A stretch of 64,000 nt of DNA from Aureimonas ureilytica DSM 18598 = NBRC 106430. Its GTDB lineage: Bacteria; Pseudomonadota; Alphaproteobacteria; Rhizobiales; Rhizobiaceae. The position numbers and the translations under genes are program-made. Below are positions 8,662-16,534 of the stretch, in pieces (within the stretch, counting starts at the first letter, position 1; every line of letters starts with the position of its first letter). Where the stretch lies: NCBI RefSeq assembly GCF_000382705.1, contig NZ_ARQE01000006.1, positions 220,840 to 284,839 of the forward strand, read 5' to 3'. A model generated the notes under the pieces. The model made no database searches. It had not been told where the DNA came from and saw nothing but the letters and a program-made list of their open reading frames with translations.

Positions 8662-9747
8662 CTACTCGGCGGCCTCGGCCGCGACGGATCCGCGCGGCCG
8701 CTCGGCCTCCACCATCCGATCGATCAGCCGGTGCGCCCAGAGCGAGCCCATGTCGATGTTGAGATTGTAGAAGGGCATGCGCGGATTGTTCTCGATCGCC
8801 GCCTGCTGCGCTTCGAGCACGAAGACATCCTGGTCGTAGAGCCCGGTGCGCTCGGCATTGGCGTGGGCGAGGTTGATGCGCCCCGTCAGCGCCTCGTCCT
8901 CCACCGCGAAGCTGCGCACGAAGTTCCAGAAGTAATGGCAGGACCCGTCGGTTTCCGGCGTGATCGCGGCGAGGAAGAAGCCGTTCACGCCTTGCGAGCG
9001 GTCGCCCTCGGGCGCCCCCGTGCCGACGGGCGCGACGCCCACATCGCCCGCCACGATCGAGGGCGCCTCGAAGTGGATGATCTGCCAGCGGTCCACGAGG
9101 CCGGGCTTGCCGAGGTTGCGCGCCCAGAAGGGCGGCGGCTCGATGCCCTTCATCCAGCGCGTGACCACGGCCTTGCGGTTGGTGTGGGTCACGTCGAAGG
9201 GCGTCTGCGTCACATGCTCGTCGCCGATCGAGCCGGCATGGACATAGGTCTCGTGCGTGAGGTCGAGGAGGTTGTCGATGATGAGGCGGTAGTTCGCCTT
9301 CAGGCCGTAATAGGTGCCGCCCTCGCCCACCCAGTCGGTGCCGTCGTTCCAGTGGAAATCCGGCATGAGGTCGGGGTCGGCGAGCGCCGGATCGCCCGGC
9401 CAGACCCAGAGCAGGCGGTGGCGCTCGACCACCGGATAGCTCTTCACGCGGGCCGAAGGATTGATCGTGCGCTGCGCCGGCATGTGGGTGCAGCGCCCGG
9501 AGCCGTCGAAGGCGAGGCCATGATAGCCGCAGATCACCGTGTCGCCTTCGAGGCGCCCCAGCGACAGCGGCAGGAGGCGGTGCCAGCAGGCGTCCTCCAG
9601 CGCCGACACGGTGCCGTCGCTCTTGCGGTAGAGCACCATGTCGCGATTGCAGATCTTGCGGGGCGACAGCGCGTGCCCGATCTCGTGGGACCAGGCGGCC
9701 GCGTACCATGCGTTCACGGGGAACGCCGCGTTCATTCCCATCATCAC
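8662..9747 (-). CDS. vanA: Vanillate O-demethylase oxygenase subunit (Rieske)
   Basis: A 361-residue Rieske non-haem iron oxygenase. The Rieske ligands are C54-x-H56 and C73-x2-H76 (ACWH ... CGYHG). The mononuclear iron region is LIIDNLLDLTHETYVHAGS. This length and the VanB-type reductase directly downstream fit vanillate demethylase, which releases protocatechuate and formaldehyde. Several ATGs lie at the 5' end (9747, 9744, 9741, 9735), so the exact start is uncertain. Related O-demethylases for other methoxylated aromatics cannot be excluded. Confidence 0.85.
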   Translation of the reverse strand: MMMGMNAAFPVNAWYAAAWSHEIGHALSPRKICNRDMVLYRKSDGTVSALEDACWHRLLPLSLGRLEGDTVICGYHGLAFDGSGRCTHMPAQRTINPSARVKSYPVVERHRLLWVWPGDPALADPDLMPDFHWNDGTDWVGEGGTYYGLKANYRLIIDNLLDLTHETYVHAGSIGDEHVTQTPFDVTHTNRKAVVTRWMKGIEPPPFWARNLGKPGLVDRWQIIHFEAPSIVAGDVGVAPVGTGAPEGDRSQGVNGFFLAAITPETDGSCHYFWNFVRSFAVEDEALTGRINLAHANAERTGLYDQDVFVLEAQQAAIENNPRMPFYNLNIDMGSLWAHRLIDRMVEAERPRGSVAAEAAE

Positions 9748-9769
9748 CTCCCAGTCGATGGAATGCGAT

Positions 9770-9885
9770 ATGTATACATGCCGTCATTCCCCGAACAAGA
9801 GCGATTCTAAGAAGCGGCAAGTAAGGCCGCGTTTTGGGCGTTCTCGGGTGGATTCCAGCACCCGGAACTGCCGGCCTGTATACAG
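9770..9885. promoter_or_regulatory. Two GTATAC palindromes upstream of vanA (candidate regulator operators)
   Basis: ATGTATACAT at 9770-9779 and CTGTATACAG at 9876-9885 are both perfect palindromes with the same TGTATACA core. They flank the promoter region of vanA, 106 bp apart. GntR/FCD regulators often bind TNGTNNNACNA-type palindromes, which fits the GntR gene of the same operon. This is a candidate by position only. Confidence 0.5.
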
Positions 9886-9887
9886 CG

Positions 9888-11063
9888 TCAGTCGAACGGC
9901 AGGCCCACATAGTTCTCCGCGAACCCCGCCTGCGCCGCCCGCGAGCTGCGGAGATAATTCAGTTCGGCCACCTGCATCCGCCGGTCGAAGCCGCTGGCCT
10001 CGGGAAAGCGGTGCGTCAGCCCGGTGAACCACCAGGAAAAGCGCTCCGCCTTCCAGACGCGGGCGAGCGCGCGGGCGGAATAGCGCTCGATCCCGGCACG
10101 CGAGGCGCGCGCGTAGAACTCGTCCAGCGCCTCGCTCAGCATCAGCGCGTCGGACACGGCCAGGTTCATGCCCTTGGCCCCCGTCGGCGGCACGATGTGG
10201 GCGGCATCGCCGAGGAGAAACAGCCGGCCATGGCGCATCGGCTCGGCGACGAAGGAGCGGAGCGGCGCGATGCTCTTCTCGAAGGAAGGCCCGCGCACCA
10301 GCCGCTCGCCCGCCTCCGGCCCGAGCCGAAGCGCCAGCTCGTCGAAGAAGCGCTCGTCCGGCCAGTCCTCCAGCCGCTCGTCGATCCGGCACTGGAGGTA
10401 GTAGCGGCTGCGGGTCGGCGAGCGCATGGAGGCGAGCGCGAAGCCGTGGGCGTGGCTCGCATAGATCAGCTCCTCGTCCACCGGCGGCACGTCGGCGAGG
10501 ATGCCGAGCCAGCCGAACGGATAGACGCGCTCGAAGGTCTTCAGAACGCTGGGCGGCAGGGACTGCCGGCAGATGCCGTGGAACCCGTCGCATCCCGCGA
10601 CGTAATCGCAGGTGATGCGCCCCTCGCCCGCCGCCGTGCGATAGGTCACGGCGGGGCGCTCGCCCTCGATGTCGTGAAGTTCCACGTCCTCCGCCTCGAA
10701 GAGGATCGGCATGGCGTGGCGCTCGGCCGCCTCGAAGAGGTCGTGCATCACCTCCTGCTGGCCGTAGACCGTGACCGCCGCCCCGCCGGTCAGCGCGGCG
10801 AGATCGATGCGGAAATGCGATCCGTCCACCGAAAGGTTGGTGCCGGTGTGGGCGAGGCCCTCGCGGCGCAGGCGCGCGTCGAGCCCGAGGCGGGACAGGG
10901 CGTCCACCGTGCCCTGTTCCAGGACGCCGGCCCGCACGCGCCCCTCGACATAGGCGCGGGTGCGGCGCTCCACCACCACGCTCTCGATGCCTTGGGCGCG
11001 CAGGAGATGGGCCAGAAACAGGCCGGCCGGCCCGGCGCCGACGATGGCGACCTGAGTGTGCAA
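9888..11063 (-). CDS. pobA: 4-hydroxybenzoate 3-monooxygenase
   Basis: A 391-residue flavoprotein hydroxylase. It has the FAD-binding GAGPAGLFLAHLL at residues ~9-21, the DG motif (CDGFHG) at about 160 and the ribityl-binding GDAAHIVPPTGAKGMNLA near 290. It uses NADPH and O2 to convert 4-hydroxybenzoate to protocatechuate, feeding the same pathway as VanAB and PcaDC. The AraC-type regulator gene is divergent from it. Confidence 0.92.
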   Translation of the reverse strand: MHTQVAIVGAGPAGLFLAHLLRAQGIESVVVERRTRAYVEGRVRAGVLEQGTVDALSRLGLDARLRREGLAHTGTNLSVDGSHFRIDLAALTGGAAVTVYGQQEVMHDLFEAAERHAMPILFEAEDVELHDIEGERPAVTYRTAAGEGRITCDYVAGCDGFHGICRQSLPPSVLKTFERVYPFGWLGILADVPPVDEELIYASHAHGFALASMRSPTRSRYYLQCRIDERLEDWPDERFFDELALRLGPEAGERLVRGPSFEKSIAPLRSFVAEPMRHGRLFLLGDAAHIVPPTGAKGMNLAVSDALMLSEALDEFYARASRAGIERYSARALARVWKAERFSWWFTGLTHRFPEASGFDRRMQVAELNYLRSSRAAQAGFAENYVGLPFD

Positions 11064-11281
11064 GATGTTGCCTCCCGTCCTTCATGGCCTCCCAGCCGGA
11101 CTGAGGACGATCCTGCCGCGCCCCGGGCCGGAGCGGGATGGAGGAATGTGCAATTCTCCGGTACTTTTCTTCTGCAGCCGGTTTGCTCGTCCCGGCGCAG
11201 GATCGACATCGCCGCTCGAAACGCGCGGGACGGCAGACCCGTCGGAATCGCGACGCCATGCAGAGCCCCGAAGGAACGCCC

Positions 11282-12187
11282 ATGCCGACCACCGTCGTCC
11301 CGCGCTTCTTCCTCTACGGCGAGCCGCCCCGCGCGCCCGAGGACCGGTTCCTCCACATGGAGGAGATCGACGACCGCGCCCGGCCCGCCGCCTGGCGCAT
11401 CCTGCCCCATGCCCATGCCGACCTGCATCAGGTCCTCATGGCGCGCAGCGGCGGCGGCGTGATCGAGGCCGAAGGCGAGACGCTCGCCTTCGCCGCCCCC
11501 GCCGCCCTTCTCGTGCCCGCCGGCACGGTCCACGGGTTCCGGTTCGAAGCGGGCACGGCGGGCAAGGTGCTCACCCTGTCGGAGCCCCTGTTCCGGCTGA
11601 TCGTGCGCAGCGACCCGGCGCTCGGGCCCCTCTTCGAGGCGGTGCGCCGCCTGTCCGCGATCGACGGCGCGGCGCTCGGGCCTCGGCTCGATGCGCTGGC
11701 CGACGAGCTTGCGGGCGGCGCCACGGCGCGGCGCGGCGCGCTGGTCGCCCATGTCACGCTGGTCCTCGTCGCGCTCGCCCGCGCGCGGGAGGGCGAGCCC
11801 ACGCCCCTTCAGACCCAGCCCGGCCAGCATGCCGAGATCGTCGCGCGCTTCCGCGAGGCGGTCGAGGAGAGCTTCCACACCCAGGCCGAACTCGACGCCT
11901 ATTGCCGGCGCCTCGGCATCACGATGGGCCGGCTGCGCCTCGCCTGCCGCGCGGTGGCCGACACGACGCCCGGCCGGATCGTCACGGATCGGGTGATGCT
12001 GGAGGCCCGGCGCGCGCTCGTCTATTCCGACCGGCCGGTCTGCGACATCGCCTACGCCCTCGGCTTCACCGACCCCGCCTATTTCGCGCGCGCCTTCGCA
12101 AGGGATGTCGGCCAGTCCCCGACGAGCTTCCGCCGCCGCTCACGCGCGATGGACGCGACGGCAACGCTTGCTCCGACAGGGGATTGA
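11282..12187 (+). CDS. pobR: AraC-family regulator, probably the pobA activator
   Basis: A 301-residue AraC-type protein. The N-terminal cupin-like sensor (LPHAHADLHQVLMA ... LVPAGTVHGFRFEAG) is followed by two helix-turn-helix motifs at the C terminus (RRLGITMGRLRLACR; VCDIAYALGFTDPAYFARAF). Its divergence from pobA suggests a PobR role responding to 4-hydroxybenzoate. The ATG at 11282 is preceded by AAGGAA; an in-frame ATG at 11258 would add eight residues. The 218-bp gap to pobA shows no repeat that I could single out as its site. Confidence 0.8.
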   Translation: MPTTVVPRFFLYGEPPRAPEDRFLHMEEIDDRARPAAWRILPHAHADLHQVLMARSGGGVIEAEGETLAFAAPAALLVPAGTVHGFRFEAGTAGKVLTLSEPLFRLIVRSDPALGPLFEAVRRLSAIDGAALGPRLDALADELAGGATARRGALVAHVTLVLVALARAREGEPTPLQTQPGQHAEIVARFREAVEESFHTQAELDAYCRRLGITMGRLRLACRAVADTTPGRIVTDRVMLEARRALVYSDRPVCDIAYALGFTDPAYFARAFARDVGQSPTSFRRRSRAMDATATLAPTGD

Positions 12188-12241
12188 GACGAACCTCAGA
12201 GGCACGCACTCGACCGGTCGCTGACGAATTTGGATGTGGGA

Positions 12242-12303
12242 TGGCGGAGAGGATGGGATTCGAACCCACGATACCATCTCTGGTATACTCCCTTAGCAGG
12301 GGC
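12242..12303 (-). tRNA. 3' half of tRNA-Ser(GCU): attL-type attachment site
   Basis: Reading the minus strand, an anticodon loop CTGCTAA (anticodon GCU), a long variable arm (TATACC/GGTAT), a T-loop GGTTCGAATCC and the acceptor end CTCTCCGCCA are all in order. The 5' half is missing: upstream there is no D-arm and no GGAGAGG start. This is the duplicated tRNA 3' end left when a phage integrates into a tRNA gene. The left flank is chromosomal (pobR) and the right flank is phage, so the complete tRNA should lie at the far end of the prophage, outside the window. Confidence 0.85.
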
Positions 12304-12340
12304 GAAGATGTCGTTGCAGCGCAGGGCCTGCGCGCTCCGT

Positions 12341-12359
12341 TCCCCCAATTTTCCCCCAA
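12341..12359. repeat. Direct repeat TCCCCCAA x2 near the attachment site
   Basis: TCCCCCAA occurs at 12341-12348 and again at 12352-12359, about 40 bp from the tRNA fragment. Short direct repeats at this distance from an att core could be integrase arm-type sites. There is no other evidence for that role. Confidence 0.35.
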
Positions 12360-12467
12360 CGCCTCCAAATGCCCGATCCATGCGCACATCGCTCGCTTTG
12401 GTGTCGGGTCGAGCTTGATGGCTCCGCATCCCGCCTCCCGGCCGCTGCTTGGCGGGAGGGCGTGAGG

Positions 12468-12763
12468 ATGGGCGAGCCAACGACGTTCGAAGCCTTCATC
12501 ACCCGCTACGCCCTCACCGATGGCATTAAGCGGGTCATTGTGCGGGACTGCTTCCACATCTCGAAAGAGATGGTGGAGGAGGCCTCCAACCTCATCATTA
12601 CGTACACGGCAAGGACTGGCACCGCACCGAGGCTGAAGCTTTGGCCCGCGCCGAAGAGATGCGGAAGGCGAAGATTGCCTCGCTGCGCAAGAGCATCGCC
12701 AAGATGGAGAAGCTGGACTTCACCCCCTCACCCCGCCCCCAGCATGGCGGAGGCGCGGAATGA
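12468..12763 (+). pseudogene. Small prophage protein, broken by a -1 frameshift near 12590
   Basis: The frame from the ATG at 12468 (RBS GGGAGG just upstream) encodes MGEPTTFEAFITRYALTDG and continues to about codon 41. Sense then moves to the next frame, which reads NPHHYVHGKDWHRTEAEALARA in pieces, and ends at the TGA at 12761, overlapping the HNH start. One base appears missing in AACCTCATCAT at about 12590. Small RYALT-type proteins with a C-terminal EEMRKAKIASLRK-type helix are common in prophages, but the function is unknown. It is either a real mutation or a sequencing error. Confidence 0.6.
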
Positions 12764-13041
12764 GGAGCCGTCATCGCATTCGCCTCATCCGTCAGCGGCT
12801 TCATTTTCGGCAAAAGGGCCGCTGCTTCTACTGCAACCGGCTGACCGTCTTGGCTAGCCACGGCGGAGCGATCCCGCCAGACGCAGCCACCATCGACCAT
12901 ATCGTGCCGAAGTTCTGCGGAGGCACGTACAAGGCCAGCAACGTCGTGCTCGCGTGCCGGGTCTGCAACCAAGCGAAGGGCAAGCTCACCGGCGAGGAAT
13001 TCCTTCTATCCCTGGTCGCACAGAAGGAGCCCCGCCCATGA
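12760..13041 (+). CDS. HNH endonuclease
   Basis: A 93-residue protein with a complete HNH signature: CxxC at CFYC (about 23), the core DHIVPKFCGGTYKASNVV and a second CxxC in CRVCNQAKG. Such free-standing HNH proteins nick or cut DNA. In many phages they help packaging near cos or spread as homing nucleases. This one lies beside the attachment site rather than beside the terminase. It overlaps its neighbours on both sides by 4 bp (ATGA). Confidence 0.85.
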   Translation: MRSRHRIRLIRQRLHFRQKGRCFYCNRLTVLASHGGAIPPDAATIDHIVPKFCGGTYKASNVVLACRVCNQAKGKLTGEEFLLSLVAQKEPRP

Positions 13042-13424
13042 CCACCACCCTCCGCACTCTCCTAGATCGGGTCGAGCAGGGAGAGGGAGCCGATGTCGTT
13101 CTGGATTTGGACATCTACCTTTTCTTCTCCGACCAAGCCGGTGCCGGATGGCGGGGAGACATTCGCTACACGTCCTCCATCGATGCCGCCGTCGATCTCG
13201 TAGAGAAGGTGCTGCCGGGGTGGCGGGTAGCCTACGAGCCTCGCTACTATGAGCCGGATCGCATCCGGTATTGATGCGTCCTCAGCTTCGTAGACTGGTC
13301 GAATTGGACGCCAGACGGCGGCCATGTGCAACGGACTGAGGATTACGGGCATTCGGCCACACCGCCCCGGGCGATTGTCGCCGCCCTCCTCCGAGCCAAG
13401 ATCGCACAGGAGGGAGAGCAATGA
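13038..13424 (+). pseudogene. Phage ABA-sandwich-like protein with an in-frame TGA at 13272
   Basis: From the ATG at 13038 the frame reads 78 codons (ending EPDRIRY) to a TGA at 13272. The same frame then continues uninterrupted for 49 sense codons (CVLSFVDWSNWTPDGGH ... AIVAALLRAKIAQEGEQ) to a TGA at 13422, which overlaps the next ATG. The segment IDAAVDLVEKVLPGWRV is typical of phage ABA-sandwich proteins, whose C-terminal part matches the sequence after the stop. A TGG-to-TGA change is the simplest explanation. The shorter 78-residue product may still be made. Confidence 0.65.
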
Positions 13425-13618
13425 AGCTGACGGAGGATCAAGCCTACCTGTTGCGCTCGCTGGCTGACGGTCCACGCTACGGTTTCACTGACCTTCGGAC
13501 GCTAAAGGCTCTGGAGCGGCGAGGGCTAGCGCACCATTCGTACCGTGATAGCCAAGAGTGGGGTTCGATCACCACCGCAGGCCGAGCGCTTCTGGCAGAG
13601 GACAAGCAGGATGCGTGA
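13421..13618 (+). CDS. Small hypothetical protein
   Basis: A 65-residue protein in a chain of ATGA-type overlapping genes. The pattern LRTLKALERRGLAHHSYR ... SITTAGRALLAE resembles the recognition helix and wing of a small winged-helix protein, also seen in the next gene. No function is assigned. Confidence 0.65.
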   Translation: MKLTEDQAYLLRSLADGPRYGFTDLRTLKALERRGLAHHSYRDSQEWGSITTAGRALLAEDKQDA

Positions 13619-13874
13619 ACTGACGAAAGCGCAGATGCGCGTATTGGTCGGAATGGAGCTCCTCGGCTTGTCCTACTACCGAAACTCCTGGGCCGAAAAT
13701 TACTGGAAACAGGGCACAGGTAGGGTCATGGGCCGCACAGCCGAGGTGCTTCTGGAGCGCGGATTGATTGAACTTGGCGAGGAGCGCCAACTAGACGCTG
13801 GCCGCAAAATTGCTCGGGCTGACGTGACGCCAGCGGGCCGCGCCCTCCTCGCGGAGGCAAGAGATGAGAACTGA
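13611..13874 (+). CDS. Small hypothetical winged-helix-like protein
   Basis: An 87-residue protein starting at the ATG at 13611, overlapping the previous stop by 8 bp. TAEVLLERGLIELGEE ... ADVTPAGRALLAEA parallels the previous protein, so the two may be related small MarR-like modules. Function unknown. Confidence 0.65.
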   Translation: MRELTKAQMRVLVGMELLGLSYYRNSWAENYWKQGTGRVMGRTAEVLLERGLIELGEERQLDAGRKIARADVTPAGRALLAEARDEN

Positions 13875-14082
13875 GGCTGACGTGGAAAAGCAAGTGTGGG
13901 CGGTGGTTCTTCACGAGGAGTTCCACCGGGAGGGTCTGGAAGTGTTAGGCGTCTTCCTGTCAGAGACAGAGGCGAACCGCGTCAGAACAGAATGGGAAGT
14001 TCGTCGCGCGGCTAGGCAAAAAATCGAGCGTGACTTCCGGCTTTCGACAGTCTGCGCAACTCGGCTTATTTCCTCCACCTGA
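13864..14082 (+). CDS. Small hypothetical protein
   Basis: A 72-residue protein whose ATG overlaps the preceding stop (ATGAGAACTGA). It has an acidic and aromatic N-terminal part (VWAVVLHEEF) and a basic helix (RTEWEVRRAARQKIERD). No family is recognised. It ends this plus-strand cluster. Confidence 0.55.
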   Translation: MRTEADVEKQVWAVVLHEEFHREGLEVLGVFLSETEANRVRTEWEVRRAARQKIERDFRLSTVCATRLISST

Positions 14083-14121
14083 CCATCCGCCGCACCCTCT
14101 CCCAGAATCGTTCGCGATGCG

Positions 14122-14445
14122 TCAGGAGCGCGGCGCCGCAAGCCGCTCCCTGGCCATCCCGATCTCAGCCGGGTCGAGCTCGGCGGCAGCGGCGAAGTCG
14201 AGAACGGTTGGCTCGTGCGCCAGGATGAAGTCGAGCAGCCCGACGAAGAAGCTCGGCTTGGATGCGGCCTCGCGAAGCTGGCGGGCTTCCATGCCCGTCA
14301 CGTCGAGGAAGCGGCGAAGCACCTCCGGGTTCGACGCCATGAAGCTCAGCGCCTCGACGCCGATGGTCTCGGCATCCTTGCCGGACCCGAACTTCTGCCC
14401 TCTGCGCTCCAGCATGACCGCCCCTTTCTGCGACTCGGAAGCCAT
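14122..14445 (-). CDS. DUF3572 family protein
   Basis: A 107-residue helical protein. The segments AETIGVEALSFMASNPEVL, FLDVTGMEARQLREAAS and FFVGLLDFILAHEP match the DUF3572 pattern found almost only in alphaproteobacteria. Chromosomal copies are small single-domain proteins of unknown role. Here it stands alone on the minus strand among accessory phage genes, so it may be host-derived cargo. The ATG at 14415 is an alternative start. Confidence 0.72.
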   Translation of the reverse strand: MASESQKGAVMLERRGQKFGSGKDAETIGVEALSFMASNPEVLRRFLDVTGMEARQLREAASKPSFFVGLLDFILAHEPTVLDFAAAAELDPAEIGMARERLAAPRS

Positions 14446-14534
14446 TCCTATACCGTGAACAGAATAGGAACAAAAGCTTCCCCATTCTCTCGAACGGAGT
14501 CATCATCGCCGCAACGAATCAGGAGGCTGCGGCC

Positions 14535-14732
14535 ATGTCGAGACTGGCGGAACGGATCACCGATCTATCGCTGAAGGACGATCTGCAGGAGGCAATTGAC
14601 GACGCCCTGCGCACCTGTGGCGGCGATCCCCGCACGGCGATTGGCGCGCTCATTCTGGGCCAACGCTCGCTTCAGGAAGCCTATGCCGACAGGATCTCGG
14701 CTGGGTATGTCAGGCGAGACCTCTTCAAATGA
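14535..14732 (+). CDS. Small hypothetical protein
   Basis: A 65-residue, helix-rich protein (MSRLAERITDLSLKDDL ... AIGALILGQRSLQEAYADR). Its stop overlaps the start of the next gene, so the pair is probably co-translated. No family is recognised. Confidence 0.6.
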   Translation: MSRLAERITDLSLKDDLQEAIDDALRTCGGDPRTAIGALILGQRSLQEAYADRISAGYVRRDLFK

Positions 14733-15115
14733 GCCGGCGAACCCAGCGAGCTCGAACGATCTACGACGGCCAGCGCAAGCACCTGATGCAGCTTGCCTAC
14801 GAGCTCTGGCAGGACTGCACTCCAGTGGTCGCAAGTCTTCGGACGGACTGCACTGACTATGATGCAGTTCTGTCTCTTCAAGCCGCGACCGTAGCATTCT
14901 CCAGATCGATCACCGGCGGCGAATCTTGGGTGTCGTTCGGCTCCACAAGCCCTGTCCGTTACGTTCCAACCACGCGGATCAACCGCAACGATGAAGTGGA
15001 TAGCGTGATAGCCGAACACGCCGGCGACCCGCGCCTCGCCATTCGCGTCCTGCTCGATATGATCGCTCAACTGGAACTGGACCATGAGCGGCTTCTGGCG
15101 CAGATGGGGTCGTGA
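14729..15115 (+). CDS. Hypothetical protein
   Basis: A 128-residue protein overlapping the previous gene by 4 bp. It has a basic N terminus (MSRRTQRARTIYDGQRK) and a helical C terminus (RLAIRVLLDMIAQLELDHERLLAQM). No recognised domain and no membrane segment. Confidence 0.6.
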   Translation: MSRRTQRARTIYDGQRKHLMQLAYELWQDCTPVVASLRTDCTDYDAVLSLQAATVAFSRSITGGESWVSFGSTSPVRYVPTTRINRNDEVDSVIAEHAGDPRLAIRVLLDMIAQLELDHERLLAQMGS

Positions 15116-15236
15116 TCGGAGGCGCCGCTAGCTAGCCAAAACACGTATTGATGATGTGTCGCCGGGGTCCCGTCATCGTTGGTCCATAATCAGACACGTA
15201 CCATCAGCGCCGTGAGCTCTGCCTCAGGAAGTGGTA

Positions 15237-15476
15237 ATGCCTGCAGATTTCGAACTATCGCCGATCCAGATTGAGACGCTGATTATGCTCGATCTGGGCG
15301 GGGACTATCAGGATAACGTGGGACGCCGAATCGAAGAGCTTTGCCCGCGCACTTTGCTATCGGCGCTGATCCTATCAGGAATGGGCTTGGTCGTTTGCTC
15401 ACGGGGGTGGGACAACAGCCTTTGGTTTAGGCTCACGCCACGTGGACAGGTCGTACGAAACGCTCCAGCAGGCTAA
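15237..15476 (+). CDS. Small winged-helix-like protein, paralogue of the gene at 45948
   Basis: A 79-residue protein. SPIQIETLIMLDLGGDYQD, NVGRRIEELCPRTLLSALI and GWDNSLWFRLTPRGQVVR align along the full length with the protein at 45948-46187 (VGRRIEELSPPILAAV, LGWGNTAWFRLTPKGRAVR). The ATG at 15237 was chosen over the GTG at 15231 by this alignment. The fold looks like a MarR/PadR-type winged helix without a separate effector domain. Unlike its paralogue it has no membrane-protein partner downstream. Confidence 0.65.
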   Translation: MPADFELSPIQIETLIMLDLGGDYQDNVGRRIEELCPRTLLSALILSGMGLVVCSRGWDNSLWFRLTPRGQVVRNAPAG

Positions 15477-15712
15477 CTGCCGACTCGCTTCAGTCTGATT
15501 TGATCGGCGAGATTGAGGTATACGTTGGCGATCTGCTCGTACATTTCGCCCAGTTCAGCCGGAGGGTGTGCGATATATGACAGTTCCAGCGCTATCGCCT
15601 TCGCCGCTATTTCGGTGATCTCGCAAACTTGCGTGCTCATCGCAGCAACACGCTCAACTGCTCGCTGATCAGCTTGGACGAGATCCGCAGTTCGCTTGTT
15701 GAGACCAGGCAT
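15473..15712 (-). CDS. Small hypothetical helical protein
   Basis: A 79-residue, almost wholly helical protein (VQADQRAVERVAAMSTQVCEITEIAAKAIALELSY, in two pieces VQADQRAVERVAAM and ITEIAAKAIALEL). It converges on and overlaps the end of the 15237 gene by 4 bp. Function unknown. A 194-bp gap upstream carries a palindrome at 15890. Confidence 0.5.
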   Translation of the reverse strand: MPGLNKRTADLVQADQRAVERVAAMSTQVCEITEIAAKAIALELSYIAHPPAELGEMYEQIANVYLNLADQIRLKRVGS

Positions 15713-15889
15713 GGTCGACAGTCCCCTATAACCTGCGGTTTAAATCTGATCGTCAGGTATTGAGGATTCCTTACTATAAGGCCAAGTGCGGATATGTCTC
15801 AGGCTCGTCTGGCGAGCCTCGCTTGTTGCGCAATTCACCAGCGTTCGAAGCGTCAATTTAAGCCTGAGATGATAGCTTAGGGATGGCTG

Positions 15890-15907
15890 ACTGGTAACGT
15901 TTCCAGT
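15890..15907. promoter_or_regulatory. Palindromic operator-like site, copy 1
   Basis: ACTGGTAACGTTTCCAGT is an almost perfect 18-bp palindrome with one mismatched pair. The same palindrome occurs, perfect, at 30624-30643. It sits just after the last lysis gene and about 180 bp upstream of the minus-strand gene at 15712. Two copies at unrelated loci suggest a protein-binding site rather than a terminator, because there is no loop and no T run. Confidence 0.5.
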
Positions 15908-16125
15908 TAGCGCCGGCGGATGAAGGCGAAGAGCTTCGTTTCCGTATCGCTCGGCTGTACCAGTTCGCAGGGCTGGCTCGTCACCTGCACCAGCTTGCGG
16001 CACAATATCTCGATGTTGATCTCCGAACGCTGCGCGCTCTGCGCGTTGAGCATGATCAGCGCGGCGATCGCGGCGCTAAAGCACGCCATGGCGCCAATGA
16101 TGAGCATCAGGTCTCGCCTCGTCAT
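15907..16125 (-). CDS. Small membrane protein of the lysis module
   Basis: A 72-residue protein with one N-terminal transmembrane helix (LIIGAMACFSAAIAALIML) and a short polar C-terminal part. It follows the spanin-like gene by one base at the end of the late operon. It could be an outer partner of the spanin system or a holin-type protein. No lipobox is visible, so its role stays open. Confidence 0.6.
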   Translation of the reverse strand: MTRRDLMLIIGAMACFSAAIAALIMLNAQSAQRSEINIEILCRKLVQVTSQPCELVQPSDTETKLFAFIRRR

Positions 16126-16126
16126 G

Positions 16127-16504
16127 TCATGCTCCTCCGCGGAAGGGTGAGGTTTCGAACTCCGGAATTGCGAGTTGGGCGCCGGCCATGATGCGCTCGA
16201 GCTTGCCGACGTGTCGGGAGTAGTCGGCCAGCATGATCTCCTGCCGCTCGATGGTGCGGGCTTGGTTCATCATGGCGGCCTTCACGTCCGTCAGCTGGCG
16301 CTCGAAGTCGCGGCGGATCTCGGCCATCCGCTCGTCGCCGTCGTCCTCGATGCGCTTCAGCGACGCTTGGAGGTCTGCAACGCGGGCCTCATAGGTCTTG
16401 GCCTGCGCCTCCGTGTTGGACTTGGTGTAGACGAAGACAGCCCCCAGCACGCCGCCAAGGGCCGTCATCACGGCTGCGAATTCGCCAAGAGAGATGCCAT
16501 TCAC
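16127..16504 (-). CDS. Membrane-anchored coiled-coil protein, i-spanin-like
   Basis: A 125-residue protein with an N-terminal membrane helix (FAAVMTALGGVLGAVFVY) followed by a long coiled coil (ARVADLQASLKRIEDDGDER ... AAMMNQARTIERQEIML). This build and the place directly after the endolysin gene fit an inner-membrane spanin or a holin-associated protein. A holin is an alternative, but one helix is few. Confidence 0.6.
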   Translation of the reverse strand: MNGISLGEFAAVMTALGGVLGAVFVYTKSNTEAQAKTYEARVADLQASLKRIEDDGDERMAEIRRDFERQLTDVKAAMMNQARTIERQEIMLADYSRHVGKLERIMAGAQLAIPEFETSPFRGGA

Positions 16505-16534
16505 CGGCCTGCCCTTTCGATATGCGGATGTGGA

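Noticed and set aside
7667..9910. One long minus-strand frame covering vanB and the region of vanA
   Set aside because: Only its last part (vanB from 8644) is real; the upstream part is out of frame with VanA, whose Rieske motifs lie in another frame.
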